The notes: a model not told the origin generated them from the letters alone. A stretch of 64,000 nucleotides of DNA from Rhizobium vallis (GCF_003985155.1 NZ_ML133690.1:372001-436000); one strand, 5' to 3'; positions 8,931-17,505 are shown, counted from the stretch's first letter. Program-made: numbers and translations.

Positions 8931-9053
8931 GGTTTCCTCCATCGTGGTTTCCCTGCGCGACAGCACCACGTGTGTCCGACGGGACGCGCTAGCAAGGCTC
9001 GATGATCTCGAATCTGCGCCCGATCCTTGCTAAAATCCAATCCGATTTGCGGA

Positions 9054-10286
9054 CTAGGCACCGATTGCGCTGCGGAGCGCTGAACCTGCGGCCAGCAGCA
9101 GGACGATGGTCCAGGGCGGCGCCTTCCAGACGGTGAGCAGCAGGAAGCCGGCGAGCGCCAGCGCGAAATCCGGCGGTGAAAGCACTGCGCTCGTCCAGAC
9201 CGGGCTGTAAAGCGCTGCACCGAGAATGCCGACGACGGCGGCGTTGGCGCCGCGCATGGTGGCCTGCATGGCCGGGCGCGAGCGCAGCCCATCCCAGAAG
9301 GGCAGCATGCCGTAGACGAGAAGCAGGCCGGGTAGGAAGATGGCGACAAGCGCGATGGCGGCGCCCGCCAATCCGTTCGGCGCCGGCTCCATGACAGCGC
9401 CAAGATAGGCCGCGAACGTGAAGAGCGGCCCGGGGACCGCCTGCGTCAGGCCATAACCGGCGAGGAAGGATTCGTTCGCCACCCAGCCCGGCGCCACGAC
9501 CTCCGCCTGGAGCAGCGGCAGCACGACGTGGCCGCCGCCGAAGACAAGCGCGCCCGAACGGTAGAAGGCATCGAAAAGCGCGATGGCCTGATGGCCGGTC
9601 GCACTGGCGAGGAACGGCGGGACGAGGAAGAGGGCAGCAAAGAGGGCGAGTGCGATCACGCCGGCACGGCGCGACACGGGAAAGCCGAGACGGCCAGCCA
9701 GCGCCGGTGCATCGGCGCGGCAGAGAAACAGCCCGGCGGCGGCCCCAAGGGCGATTGCGCCGATCTGGCCGAAGGATCCGCCGATGAAGACCGCGATGGC
9801 GACCGCCGCGAGCGCAATGCCGGCGCGCTGGCGATCCGGCGTGAGGCTCTTCGCCATGCCCCAGATCGCCTGCGCGACGACGGCGACGGCAATGAGTTTC
9901 AGGCCGTGGAGGAGACCTTCCGCCACCGGACCGGTGAAGGCGGAGGCGCTGAGCGCGAAGACAAGGAGGATGAGTGCCGACGGCAGTGTGAAGCCGCACC
10001 AGGCGGCAAGCCCGCCGGCAAGGCCGTTGCCCCTCAGCACGCCAAGCGAGAAGCCGACCTGGCTGGAGGCCGGGCCCGGCAGGAACTGGCAGAGCGCGAC
10101 CAGATCGGCATAATCGGCCTCGTCGATCCATTTGCGCCGCACCACCAGCTCGTCCCTGAAATAGCCGAGATGGGCGATCGGCCCGCCGAAGGAGGTGAGG
10201 CCGAGCTTCAGGAAAACGCGGAGAACTTCGAGCGGCGAGCCCTCGGCAGGGCCGGCGACGGGCAGGGCATCGTCATGGGCGCTCAT
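9054..10286 (-). CDS. chrA: Second chromate transporter ChrA
   Basis: Encodes 410 aa, again a two-domain CHR protein: LKLGLTSFGGPIAHLGYFRDE in the first half and FYRSGALVFGGGHVVLPLLQAE with LTQAVPGPLF in the second. The start at 10286 is supported by GGAGGTGGCG; a longer frame from 10352 adds only a hydrophilic extension. It is not close to the 5640 gene in sequence, so the two are likely old paralogues or separate acquisitions. No chrB is attached to this copy. Confidence 0.9.
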   Translation of the reverse strand: MSAHDDALPVAGPAEGSPLEVLRVFLKLGLTSFGGPIAHLGYFRDELVVRRKWIDEADYADLVALCQFLPGPASSQVGFSLGVLRGNGLAGGLAAWCGFTLPSALILLVFALSASAFTGPVAEGLLHGLKLIAVAVVAQAIWGMAKSLTPDRQRAGIALAAVAIAVFIGGSFGQIGAIALGAAAGLFLCRADAPALAGRLGFPVSRRAGVIALALFAALFLVPPFLASATGHQAIALFDAFYRSGALVFGGGHVVLPLLQAEVVAPGWVANESFLAGYGLTQAVPGPLFTFAAYLGAVMEPAPNGLAGAAIALVAIFLPGLLLVYGMLPFWDGLRSRPAMQATMRGANAAVVGILGAALYSPVWTSAVLSPPDFALALAGFLLLTVWKAPPWTIVLLLAAGSALRSAIGA

Positions 10287-10570
10287 CGCCACCTCCGATA
10301 CCGGAGTGCCGGTTCTGCTGCTCGTCCATATCTCTTCGTCATCCCGGCTCACGTCTTCAAAAATCGATATTGAGGGGCGACTGTATGGATAATCTGCCTG
10401 AGGTCAACGGTGTGCCCACCAGGCGATATGTGGGATGTGTAAGTCTTATCTAAAATATGAGAATGTGGCCGCAGCTATCAGATTTAATTACGGAAGTTTA
10501 ATTTTAATTTCAGTTTCGGTTCATCTTTCCGGCCCTAGTTTTCTCCCGTGCCCAACACGAGGAACCGCAC

Positions 10571-10897
10571 ATGAAAAAGATCTTCGCAGCCCTTCTTTCC
10601 GCGTCCATCCTGCTCTCGCCGATTGTCGCCTCTCAGGCGAGCGCGGATGATTTTCGTCGTCCGCCTGTTGTCGTCGAGAAGAAGGTGATCGTCGAAAGAA
10701 CGGTCGTCCGGCCGCATTGGAAGAAGGGATACCGCGTCACCGCCGGCGAACGCCGTGGGTTTTCCGACGTGCACGACTACCGCCGCTACCGTCTGGCGCC
10801 TCCGCCGCGCGGCTATCGCTGGGTCCGCGCCGACCACGACTTCCTGCTGATCGGCGTCACCAGCGGCGTCATCTCCAGCATCATTTCCGGGCGTTGA
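10571..10897 (+). CDS. RcnB family exported protein
   Basis: Encodes 108 aa with a signal peptide (KKIFAALLSASILLSPIVASQASA). The mature C-terminus (GYRWVRADHDFLLIGVTSGVISSII) is typical of the RcnB family, named for a periplasmic nickel/cobalt homeostasis factor. In rhizobia most such proteins have no known metal role. It is followed by an intrinsic terminator at 10910-10930. Confidence 0.8.
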   Translation: MKKIFAALLSASILLSPIVASQASADDFRRPPVVVEKKVIVERTVVRPHWKKGYRVTAGERRGFSDVHDYRRYRLAPPPRGYRWVRADHDFLLIGVTSGVISSIISGR

Positions 10898-10909
10898 TTG
10901 AATGGATGA

Positions 10910-10930
10910 GGGCGGCTTCGGCCGCCCTTT
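10910..10930 (+). terminator. Intrinsic terminator of the RcnB-like gene
   Basis: GGGCGGC at 10910-10916 pairs with GCCGCCC at 10921-10927 across a TTCG tetraloop, followed by a short T run. It lies 12 bp after the stop codon. Confidence 0.8.
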
Positions 10931-10970
10931 CCGGTTTTCGGGAGGGCCGGGAGGGAGGATAGGGCATGCT

Positions 10971-11158
10971 GTGTGGCACCCCCCTCTGGCCTGCCGGCCA
11001 TCTCCCCCACAGGTGGGGAGATCGGCTGGGCGCAATGGTTTCCCCAAATAATCGACGTTGCAGCATGGCGCAACGGTAGATGGGTAGGAAGGCCGAGCCA
11101 CCTGTGATCTCCCTCCTTGTGGGGGAGATGGCCGGCAGGCCAGAGGGGGGTGCCACAC
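10971..11158. repeat. Family B inverted-repeat element, copy 1
   Basis: A 188-bp element whose first 41 bp (10971-11011) and last 41 bp (11118-11158) are perfect inverted repeats. A related element is at 20848-21034 in the other long gap. In both, the arms pair perfectly although their sequences differ at matching positions. No coding capacity is credible. Confidence 0.8.
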
Positions 11159-11238
11159 GGCACGACGGCAGAGGAAGGGAAATTATGATGTACTTCCTGG
11201 GCATCGCATCCGACCGTTCCGGGTCACCATCTGCCCTA

Positions 11239-11415
11239 TCAATCCTGCCGCCGTGATGGCATCACCCGCTCAGCAATGACGCCGAGCAATCCCTTGGCCT
11301 TGTGCGGCGTCTCATCCACAGTCTCATGTGTCAGCGGATGCAAGCCCTCGATCGGCGGCAAGGGATCGCACTCCGCGCAGACACAGCGGTAAGACTTGAT
11401 CGCCGGCGCCTTCAT
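11239..11415 (-). CDS. Small protein coupled to the COG0523 GTPase
   Basis: Encodes 58 aa from an ATG at 11415 that overlaps the stop of the upstream GTPase gene (ATGA), so it is translationally coupled. It contains RCVCAECDPLPPIEGLHPLTHETVDE, with a CxC/CxxC cysteine cluster and histidines that could bind zinc. The position in a Zur-type unit makes a zinc-handling role plausible. I do not recognise the family. Confidence 0.6.
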   Translation of the reverse strand: MKAPAIKSYRCVCAECDPLPPIEGLHPLTHETVDETPHKAKGLLGVIAERVMPSRRQD

Positions 11416-12632
11416 GCCGCCTGCCTGTTCCAGCTCACGAAAGGATCGGGCAAATTGCGCCAGCGCTCCGGCGTAAACGCATCGCTTTCCACCAGGCATG
11501 CGTCGAGTTCCTTCCTGATCCAGGCCTCGTCCATCGGGTCGGCGCCAATGAAGACGATTTCCTGGCGGCGGTCGCCCCAGACGGGATCGAGATAGGGGCT
11601 AAGCGCGCTGAGGAAGCCGGGCTCTTGCGGCCATTGCTCGCGCGGCACGGCCGCCCACCACAGGCCCATCTTGCCGGTGCGCACGATCGCGCCGGCATGG
11701 CTGATCTCGCCGACATGGTGCGGGCGGGTCGCCAGCCAGAAGAAGCCTTTGGCGCGCACCACGCCCGGCCAGCTTCTGTCGAGAAAGGCCTGCAGCCTGA
11801 CCGGATGGAAGGGCCGCTTCTCGCGGTAGACGAAGGAGCGGATGCCGTATTCCTCGGTTTCCGGCACGTGGTCGCGGAAGCCGTGGAGCTCCTTGTACCA
11901 GAGCGGATGGGTCTCGGCCTTTGATATATCGAAACGGCCAGTGCCGAGCACTTCCTTCAGCGCCACCTTGCCGAAATTCGACTCGATCAACCTGGCATCC
12001 GGATTGAGGCCGACGATGATTTTCCGCGCTGCGTCGCGCTGTTCATCACTTGCCGTGCCGATCTTGTTCAGCACCACGACATCGGAAAATTCGATCTGCT
12101 CGACCAGCAGGTCCACTATTGTCCTGTTGTCGCCGTCGCCCGCCGTTTCGCCGCGATCGGCGAGGAAATCGGCCGAGGCGTAATCGGCAAGCAGGTTGGC
12201 GGCGTCGACGACCGTCACCATGGTGTCGAGCCTTGCGACGTCGGAAAGGCTTTGACCGTTCTCATCGCGGAATTCGAAGGTGGTGGCGACGGGCAGGGGC
12301 TCGGCGATGCCGGTGGATTCGATCAGCAGGTAGTCGAAGCGACCCTGATCGGCGAGCTGGCGGACCTCCTTCAACAGGTCATCGCGCAACGTGCAGCAGA
12401 TGCAGCCATTGGTCATCTCCACCAGTTGCTCCTCGGTGCGGGAGAGATTGGCGCCGCCGTCGCGCACCAGGCTGGCGTCGATATTCACCTCGCTCATGTC
12501 GTTCACGATGACGGCGACGCGCAGACCCTCGCGATTGGCGAGCACATGGTTGAGCAGGGTCGTCTTGCCGGCGCCGAGAAAGCCTGAAAGCACCGTGACC
12601 GGAAGTCTGTTGTCTTTCTGCCTGATATTCAT
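11412..12632 (-). CDS. COG0523 (CobW/YciC-type) GTPase, zinc chaperone-like
   Basis: Encodes 406 aa. The G3E P-loop GFLGAGKTTL lies at 17-26, followed by NGCICCTLRDDL (the CxCC metal-binding motif near 76-79), LIESTGIAEP and VLNKIG. The CobW C-terminal domain starts at about 270. Proteins of this family under Zur control allocate zinc under starvation. A Zur-like box lies at 12645-12662, only 13 bp upstream of the start. A small Cys-rich protein is coupled downstream. Confidence 0.9.
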   Translation of the reverse strand: MNIRQKDNRLPVTVLSGFLGAGKTTLLNHVLANREGLRVAVIVNDMSEVNIDASLVRDGGANLSRTEEQLVEMTNGCICCTLRDDLLKEVRQLADQGRFDYLLIESTGIAEPLPVATTFEFRDENGQSLSDVARLDTMVTVVDAANLLADYASADFLADRGETAGDGDNRTIVDLLVEQIEFSDVVVLNKIGTASDEQRDAARKIIVGLNPDARLIESNFGKVALKEVLGTGRFDISKAETHPLWYKELHGFRDHVPETEEYGIRSFVYREKRPFHPVRLQAFLDRSWPGVVRAKGFFWLATRPHHVGEISHAGAIVRTGKMGLWWAAVPREQWPQEPGFLSALSPYLDPVWGDRRQEIVFIGADPMDEAWIRKELDACLVESDAFTPERWRNLPDPFVSWNRQAA

Positions 12633-12644
12633 CGATTACCTCTC

Positions 12645-12662
12645 TTAATGTTATATCATTAC
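12645..12662. promoter_or_regulatory. Zur box upstream of the COG0523 gene
   Basis: The 18-bp site has TAATG and CATTA half-sites around a TTATAT centre and fits the rhizobial/Agrobacterium Zur pattern (GTAATGTTATAACATTAC-like). It would repress the COG0523 gene when zinc is sufficient. Confidence 0.7.
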
Positions 12663-12675
12663 TTCAATGGAAACG

Positions 12676-12707
12676 AAAAAAGGCGGAACGGGGGTGTCGC
12701 CGCCTTC
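12676..12707 (-). terminator. Intrinsic terminator after znuA
   Basis: Read on the minus strand, AAGGCGG pairs with CCGCCTT and is followed by a T run. It sits between the end of znuA (12770) and the COG0523 promoter, separating the two zinc transcription units. Confidence 0.65.
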
Positions 12708-12769
12708 TTCCGCCTCGGCTCTCCCAAGCTCTGCGCGTCCGGTCGGACGCACACAGCCGGCGTGAGGGG

Positions 12770-13786
12770 TCACGCGTTGGAGAGGCAATCCTTCATGCTG
12801 TCGGCGATGCCGCGCATGAGGGTGAAGTAGAGATCGGGACCGGCCTTCAGCGTCGCCGCTTCCGGATCCAGCACGCCTGATTTGGCGCGGGTGCCTTCGA
12901 TGACAACATCGATCAGGCGCGGCTCGAATTGAGGCTCGGCAAAGACGCAAGTGGCGCCGAGTTCGCCGACCTTGCGGTGGATTTGCGAAACGCGCTCGGC
13001 GCCGGGAATGGTTTCCGGGCTGACGGTGATGGAGCCGGCGACGCGGATGGCGTAGCGGTGCTCGAAATACTGGTAGGCATCGTGGAAGACGATGAAGGGC
13101 TTGTCCTTGACCGGGGCGACGGCGGCGGCGATCTCCTTGTCCAGCGCATCCAGCTTGTCATCCAGCGCCTTGGCATTGCCCTGATAGGTCAGCGCATTGG
13201 CGGGGTCGGCGGCAACCAGCGTCGTGGTGATCATCGCGGCCATGGCTTTCGCATTCATCGGGTCGAGCCAGAGATGCGTGTCGAAGCCACCGTGCTCGTG
13301 GTCGTGATCAGCCCCGGCGCCATGGGCGGCGTCAGCCTCCTCGTGCTCGTCTCCGTCGTCATGCGGCTCGAAAGCGCCGCCTTCGCGGAAGGGCAGCTTG
13401 ACGAGGCCCGGCGCATTGTCGAGCTCGGCGATGCTGGCATTTGTGCCCAGCGCCTCAAGCGGCTTTTGGAGAAAGGCTTCGAGGCCGGGGCCGACCCAGA
13501 AGACGACCTTGGCCTGCTGCAGGGCCCGCGCGTTCGAAGGCTTCATATTGTAGGTGTGCGGAGAGGCAGCGCCATCGACGATAAGCTCTGGTTCGCCGAC
13601 GCCCTGCATGATCGCCGAGACCAGCGAATGGATCGGCTTGATCGAGGTGACGACGACGGGCGCGTCTGCCGCCCGCATGGTGCCGGCAAAGAGGAGGGCG
13701 GGGATGGTAAGGGCCGGCATGGCGAGAACGGCCGGAATTCGAAGGGCCAGGGTTTTCAGGGCAGGCCCCAGGGCGCGTTTCATCAT
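12770..13786 (-). CDS. znuA: Zinc ABC transporter substrate-binding protein ZnuA
   Basis: Encodes 338 aa of cluster A-I metal-binding proteins. There is a signal peptide (about residues 1-40), then VVTSIKPIHSLVSAIM, GAASPHTYN with the first zinc-ligand histidine (about 77), and a His/Asp-rich acidic loop (about 142-166) that is typical of ZnuA. DTHLWLDP follows with the second ligand (about 171), then a third histidine in VFHDAYQYF. It is divergent from znuC; Zur-like sites lie in the shared promoter. Confidence 0.95.
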   Translation of the reverse strand: MMKRALGPALKTLALRIPAVLAMPALTIPALLFAGTMRAADAPVVVTSIKPIHSLVSAIMQGVGEPELIVDGAASPHTYNMKPSNARALQQAKVVFWVGPGLEAFLQKPLEALGTNASIAELDNAPGLVKLPFREGGAFEPHDDGDEHEEADAAHGAGADHDHEHGGFDTHLWLDPMNAKAMAAMITTTLVAADPANALTYQGNAKALDDKLDALDKEIAAAVAPVKDKPFIVFHDAYQYFEHRYAIRVAGSITVSPETIPGAERVSQIHRKVGELGATCVFAEPQFEPRLIDVVIEGTRAKSGVLDPEAATLKAGPDLYFTLMRGIADSMKDCLSNA

Positions 13787-13811
13787 AGGCTCCGCTTGAA
13801 TTGCAAACGTT

Positions 13812-13844
13812 ATGTTATTACATCAATTGCGTTATGCTATAACG
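13812..13844. promoter_or_regulatory. Two Zur-like sites between znuA and znuC
   Basis: The first site has ATGT and ACAT half-sites around TATT (13812-13823). The second, CGTTATGCTATAACG (13830-13844), has perfect 6-bp arms. Both lie in the 98-bp znuA/znuC divergent promoter and resemble Zur boxes. Confidence 0.7.
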
Positions 13845-13884
13845 TGTGCGATAGCAGGACGCAACAGCACTTTCGGAAAATTTG

Positions 13885-14874
13885 ATGCTCTCTCCCGCAA
13901 ATGCCACCGCTGGTATCAGGGCCGAACCGCTGGTTTCGCTCGAGAATGTCGGCGTTCTCCGCAATGGCCGCTGGCTGGTGCGCGGCGTCGAATTTTCCGT
14001 CTCGCGCGGCGAGATCGTCACGCTGATCGGGCCGAACGGCTCCGGCAAATCGACGAGTGCCAAGGCGGCGATCGGTGTGCTGAAGCCCGACGAGGGCAGG
14101 GTGGAGCGCAAGACGGGCCTCAAGGTCGGCTATGTCCCCCAGAAGCTTTCGATCGACTGGACGCTGCCGCTGACGGTGCGCCGGCTGATGACGCTGACCG
14201 GCCCGCTGCCGGAGCGCGATATGCAGGAGGCACTCGAAGCCGCCGGCATCGCCCATATGATCGGCGCCGAGGTGCAGCATCTCTCCGGCGGCGAATTCCA
14301 GCGGGCGCTGATGGCGCGCGCCATTGCCCGCAAGCCCGACCTGCTGGTGCTCGACGAGCCGGTGCAGGGGGTGGATTTCTCCGGCGAGATCGCGCTCTAC
14401 GACCTCATCAAATCGATCCGCAATTTGACCGGCTGCGGCATTCTTCTGATCTCGCACGATCTTCACGTCGTCATGGCCGAGACCGATACGGTGATCTGCC
14501 TGAACGGCCATGTCTGCTGCCGCGGCACGCCCGAAGCCGTCAGCCGCAGCCCGGAATATGTGCGCCTGTTCGGCAGCCGCGCCGCGCAGACGCTCGCCGT
14601 CTACAGCCATCACCACGATCATACGCATCTGCCGGATGGGCGCGTGCGCCACGCCGACGGCACTGTGACGGATCATTGCTATCCGGAGGACGGGCACCAC
14701 GCTCATGGTGCCCATGAGCACGCGCATGCCCCGCATGAGCACGGACATGATCATGACCACGCTCACGGCGACGGTCATGCACACGACCACGCCCATGCTG
14801 ATCACGATCAGCACGCGCATGATCATGCGCATGAACACGCCCATTCCCGCAGCGGGGAGGGCCGCCATGCTTGA
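13885..14874 (+). CDS. znuC: Zinc ABC transporter ATP-binding protein ZnuC with His-rich tail
   Basis: Encodes 329 aa. Walker A GPNGSGKST is near residue 50, the signature LSGGEFQRALMARA near 135, and Walker B LLVLDEPVQG follows it. The core ends at about residue 235. A very histidine-rich tail of about 90 residues follows (HHHDHTH, then repeated HAHDH/HEHAHA). The tail is on the cytoplasmic subunit, so it could store or sense zinc at the importer. I chose the ATG at 13885; a TTG codon directly before it is in frame. Confidence 0.93.
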   Translation: MLSPANATAGIRAEPLVSLENVGVLRNGRWLVRGVEFSVSRGEIVTLIGPNGSGKSTSAKAAIGVLKPDEGRVERKTGLKVGYVPQKLSIDWTLPLTVRRLMTLTGPLPERDMQEALEAAGIAHMIGAEVQHLSGGEFQRALMARAIARKPDLLVLDEPVQGVDFSGEIALYDLIKSIRNLTGCGILLISHDLHVVMAETDTVICLNGHVCCRGTPEAVSRSPEYVRLFGSRAAQTLAVYSHHHDHTHLPDGRVRHADGTVTDHCYPEDGHHAHGAHEHAHAPHEHGHDHDHAHGDGHAHDHAHADHDQHAHDHAHEHAHSRSGEGRHA

Positions 14875-15679
14875 CGATTTCTTCGTGCGGGCCATCCTTG
14901 CCGGCGTCGGGCTGGCGCTGACAACAGGGCCGCTCGGCTGTTTCATCATCTGGCGGCGCATGGCTTATTTCGGCGATACGATCGCCCATTCCGCACTGCT
15001 CGGCGTTGCGCTGTCGCTGCTCTTTGAGCTCAACCTGACGCTGGCGGTCTTTGCCGTCGCCGCCCTGGTGTCGGTGCTGCTGCTCTTCCTGCAGAAGCGC
15101 CAGGCGCTGTCGGCCGATGCGCTGCTCGGCATCCTCTCGCATGCGACACTCGCGATCGGCCTCGTTATGGTCGCCTTCATGAGCTGGGTCAGGATCGATC
15201 TCATCGCCTTCCTGTTCGGCGATATCCTCGCCGTTTCCACATCTGATATCGCGCTGATCTGGGGCGGCGGGCTCTTCGTGCTCGCCGCGCTCGCCTGGCT
15301 CTGGCGGCCGCTGCTTGCGGCAACCGTCAATGCCGAGCTTGCCGAGGCCGAGGGGCTGAGACCGGAGCGGGCGCGGTTCTTCTTCATGCTGCTGATGGCC
15401 GTCGTCATCGCGATCGCCATGAAGATCGTCGGCATCATGCTGATCACCTCGCTGCTGATCATCCCGGCGGCAGCGGCGCGCCGCTTCTCGGTCACGCCGG
15501 AGATCATGGCGGTGCTTGCCTCGCTGATCGGGGCGGCGGCCGTCGTCGGCGGGCTGTTCGGCTCGCTCACCTATGATACGCCGTCAGGCCCCTCGATCGT
15601 GGTCGCAGCGCTGATCCTCTTCATTCTCAGCCTGCTTCCCAGGCGCCACCGCGCGGTTACGCAAGGACAAGGCTCATGA
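14867..15679 (+). CDS. znuB: Zinc ABC transporter permease ZnuB
   Basis: Encodes 270 aa with about eight TM helices, beginning MLDDFFVRAILAGVGLALTTG. GCFIIWRRMAYFGDTIAHSALLGVAL is the conserved ABC-3 permease motif. The ATG at 14867 overlaps the end of znuC by 8 bp and follows GGGGAGG; a longer frame upstream only reads the znuC His tail in the wrong frame. It is part of the znuC-znuB-zur operon. Confidence 0.95.
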   Translation: MLDDFFVRAILAGVGLALTTGPLGCFIIWRRMAYFGDTIAHSALLGVALSLLFELNLTLAVFAVAALVSVLLLFLQKRQALSADALLGILSHATLAIGLVMVAFMSWVRIDLIAFLFGDILAVSTSDIALIWGGGLFVLAALAWLWRPLLAATVNAELAEAEGLRPERARFFFMLLMAVVIAIAMKIVGIMLITSLLIIPAAAARRFSVTPEIMAVLASLIGAAAVVGGLFGSLTYDTPSGPSIVVAALILFILSLLPRRHRAVTQGQGS

Positions 15680-16074
15680 CAACACCACAACTCACCAAGA
15701 ACCAGTCGCTGGTCTTCGACGTGCTGGAAAAGGCCGAAGGCCCGCTCAGCGCCTACACCATCCTCGACAAGCTGCGCGACCATGGTTTCCGCGCGCCACT
15801 GCAGGTCTACCGGGCGCTGGAAAAGTTGCTCGAATACGGCGTCGTGCACCGGCTCGAAAGCATCAACTCCTTCGTCGCCTGCGCCCATCCCGGCGACGAT
15901 TGCCACAGCCATGGCATCGTCGCCTTCGCCATTTGCGAAAGCTGCGGCCAGGTGATGGAATTCCACGACCACGAGGTCGACCACCGCCTGATGGCCTGGG
16001 TGCGCGGGCAGAAGTTCAAGCCGGAGAAGACGACGATCGAGATCCGCGGATTGTGCGAGGCCTGCGCGGCGTAA
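15676..16074 (+). CDS. zur: Zinc uptake regulator Zur (Fur family)
   Basis: Encodes 132 aa. A winged helix covers about residues 1-75 (GPLSAYTILDKLRDHGFRAPLQVYRALEKL). A metal-binding dimerisation domain follows, with HPGDDCHSHG, CESCGQVMEFHDHEVDH and a C-terminal CEAC. These two CxxC pairs form the structural zinc site of the family. Its ATG overlaps the znuB stop (ATGA), so repressor and transporter are co-translated and likely under Zur control themselves. Confidence 0.94.
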   Translation: MTTPQLTKNQSLVFDVLEKAEGPLSAYTILDKLRDHGFRAPLQVYRALEKLLEYGVVHRLESINSFVACAHPGDDCHSHGIVAFAICESCGQVMEFHDHEVDHRLMAWVRGQKFKPEKTTIEIRGLCEACAA

Positions 16075-16103
16075 GACGCGCGGGCCGGAATGAGGTCGTT
16101 TCA

Positions 16104-16143
16104 CCTTCCTCATTGCGATGCTTGTCGCGGGAATCCAGCCACT
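16104..16143. repeat. Family C fragment
   Basis: About 40 bp with the order CTTCCTCATT, TGCTTGTCGCGGGAATCCAG match one arm of the family C elements at 41266 and 53941. The other arm is missing, so this is a decayed copy. Confidence 0.45.
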
Positions 16144-16190
16144 TATCTTCCTGAAAGTGGTGGAGTCGACGGAAACTCAACGTGACAAAA

Positions 16191-16215
16191 GAAGAGGCCG
16201 GAAACCGGCCTCTTC
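16191..16215. terminator. Bidirectional terminator between zur and the repeat protein
   Basis: A perfect 11-bp stem (16191-16201 with 16205-16215, loop AAA) has A residues before it and T-rich sequence after it, so it can work in both directions. It lies between the convergent ends of zur and the minus-strand gene 16261-17505. Confidence 0.75.
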
Positions 16216-16260
16216 TTTGCATTCTTTCGCTGGTCGAGTTTAATCCCGGCTGGCATTAGG

Positions 16261-17505
16261 TCAGCCCTTGTTGCCGCCCTTGCCCTTGCCGCCGTTGTCG
16301 CCCTCGCCCTGGCCACCGCCATTGTCGCTCTTGCCTTGGCCGCCGCCGTTGTCGCTCTTGCCCTGACCGCCGCCGTTGTCGCTCTTGCCCTGACCGCCGC
16401 CGTTGTCGCTCTTGTCCTGGCCGCCGCCGTTGTCGCTCTTGTCCTGGCCGCCGCCGTTGTCGCTCTTGCCCTGGCCGCCGCCGTTGTCGCTCTTGCCCTG
16501 GCCGCCGCCGTTGTCGCTCTTGCCCTGACCGCCGCCGTTGTCACTCTTGCCCTGGCCGCCGCCGTTGTCGCTCTTGCCCTGGCCGCCGCCGTTGTCGCTC
16601 TTGCCCTGGCCGCCGCCGTTGTCGCTCTTGCCCTGGCCGCCGCCGTTGTCGCTCTTGCCCTGGCCGCCGCCGTTGTCACTCTTGCCCTGGCCGCCGCCGT
16701 TGTCACTCTTGCCCTGGCCGCCGTTGTCGCTCTTGCCGTGGTCGCCGTTGTCGCTCTTGCCGTGGTCGCCGTTGTCGCTCTTGCCGTGGCCGCCATTGTC
16801 GCCCTTGCCGTGGTCGCCATTGTCGCCCTTGCCGTGGCCGTCGTTGTCGCCCTTGCCGTGGTCGCCATTGTCGCCCTTGCCGTGGTCGCCATTGTCGCCC
16901 TTGCCGTGGTCGCCATTGTCGCCCTTGCCGTGGCCGTCGTTGTCACCCTTACCGTGGCCGTCGTTGTCACCCTTGCCGTGGCCGTCGTTGTCGCCCTTGC
17001 CGTGGCCGTCGTTGTCACCCTTGCCGTGGCCGTCGTTGTCACCCTTGCCGTGGTCGCCATTGTCGCCCTTGCCGTGGCCGTCGTTGTCGCCCTTGCCGTG
17101 GTCGCCATTGTCGCCCTTGCCGTGGCCGTCGTTGTCCCCCTTACCGTGGCCGTCGTTGTCGCCCTTGCCGGGGCCGTCATTGCCACCCTTGCCCGGGTCG
17201 TCTTTTCCGCCGTTGTCTCCAGCGTCGCTGCTATTACCGTTGCTGCCACTGGTCCCGTTGCTGGCGACCGAGCCGGTGCTGGAGGTCTTCTTGCCGCCGC
17301 CGACGTCTTCGTTGCTGCGATCCTTATCGTTCGGGCTGAACTTGCTGTCGGCCTGAATTGATCTGGTCGGCATGCACAGTCTGTATTCGAGTGTGCCGCG
17401 AACTGCGGACTTGCAATTAACGACTGCCGGGGCTGCCGTTGCCAAGCTGCTGCTTGCCAGAAGGGAAGCAACTGCGAGGCTGAATTTCGCTGCTCTGCTG
17501 ATCAT
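16261..17505 (-). CDS. Secreted low-complexity repeat protein
   Basis: Encodes 414 aa from the ATG at 17505; the ATG at 17514 has no spacing from the GGGAG. A signal peptide (MISRAAKFSLAVASLLASSSLATAAP) precedes a conserved head with two cysteines (about residues 30-50) and a Ser/Asn-rich linker. Then come about 16 copies of an 8-residue unit like HGKGDNDG, a few HGKSDNGD units, and about 15 copies of a 9-residue unit GGQGKSDNG. The repeats are encoded by 24- and 27-bp DNA units, so copy number should vary between strains. A cell-surface or matrix protein is plausible. It is not an RTX consensus. Confidence 0.75.
   Translation of the reverse strand: MISRAAKFSLAVASLLASSSLATAAPAVVNCKSAVRGTLEYRLCMPTRSIQADSKFSPNDKDRSNEDVGGGKKTSSTGSVASNGTSGSNGNSSDAGDNGGKDDPGKGGNDGPGKGDNDGHGKGDNDGHGKGDNGDHGKGDNDGHGKGDNGDHGKGDNDGHGKGDNDGHGKGDNDGHGKGDNDGHGKGDNDGHGKGDNGDHGKGDNGDHGKGDNGDHGKGDNDGHGKGDNGDHGKGDNGGHGKSDNGDHGKSDNGDHGKSDNGGQGKSDNGGGQGKSDNGGGQGKSDNGGGQGKSDNGGGQGKSDNGGGQGKSDNGGGQGKSDNGGGQGKSDNGGGQGKSDNGGGQGKSDNGGGQDKSDNGGGQDKSDNGGGQGKSDNGGGQGKSDNGGGQGKSDNGGGQGEGDNGGKGKGGNKG

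Noticed and set aside
16300..17180. Possible CRISPR array
   Set aside because: The repeats are directly adjacent 24- and 27-bp coding units with no unique spacers and no cas genes.
16336..17361. A 341-codon hydrophobic plus-strand frame and a Pro/Leu/Ser frame
   Set aside because: Both are other-frame readings of the tandem repeats in the 16261-17505 gene. No start signal and no membrane topology that makes sense.
16261..17505. RTX calcium-binding toxin-like repeats
   Set aside because: The unit GGQGKSDNG puts the Asp at the wrong place for GGxGxDxUx, and the hydrophobic U position is missing.
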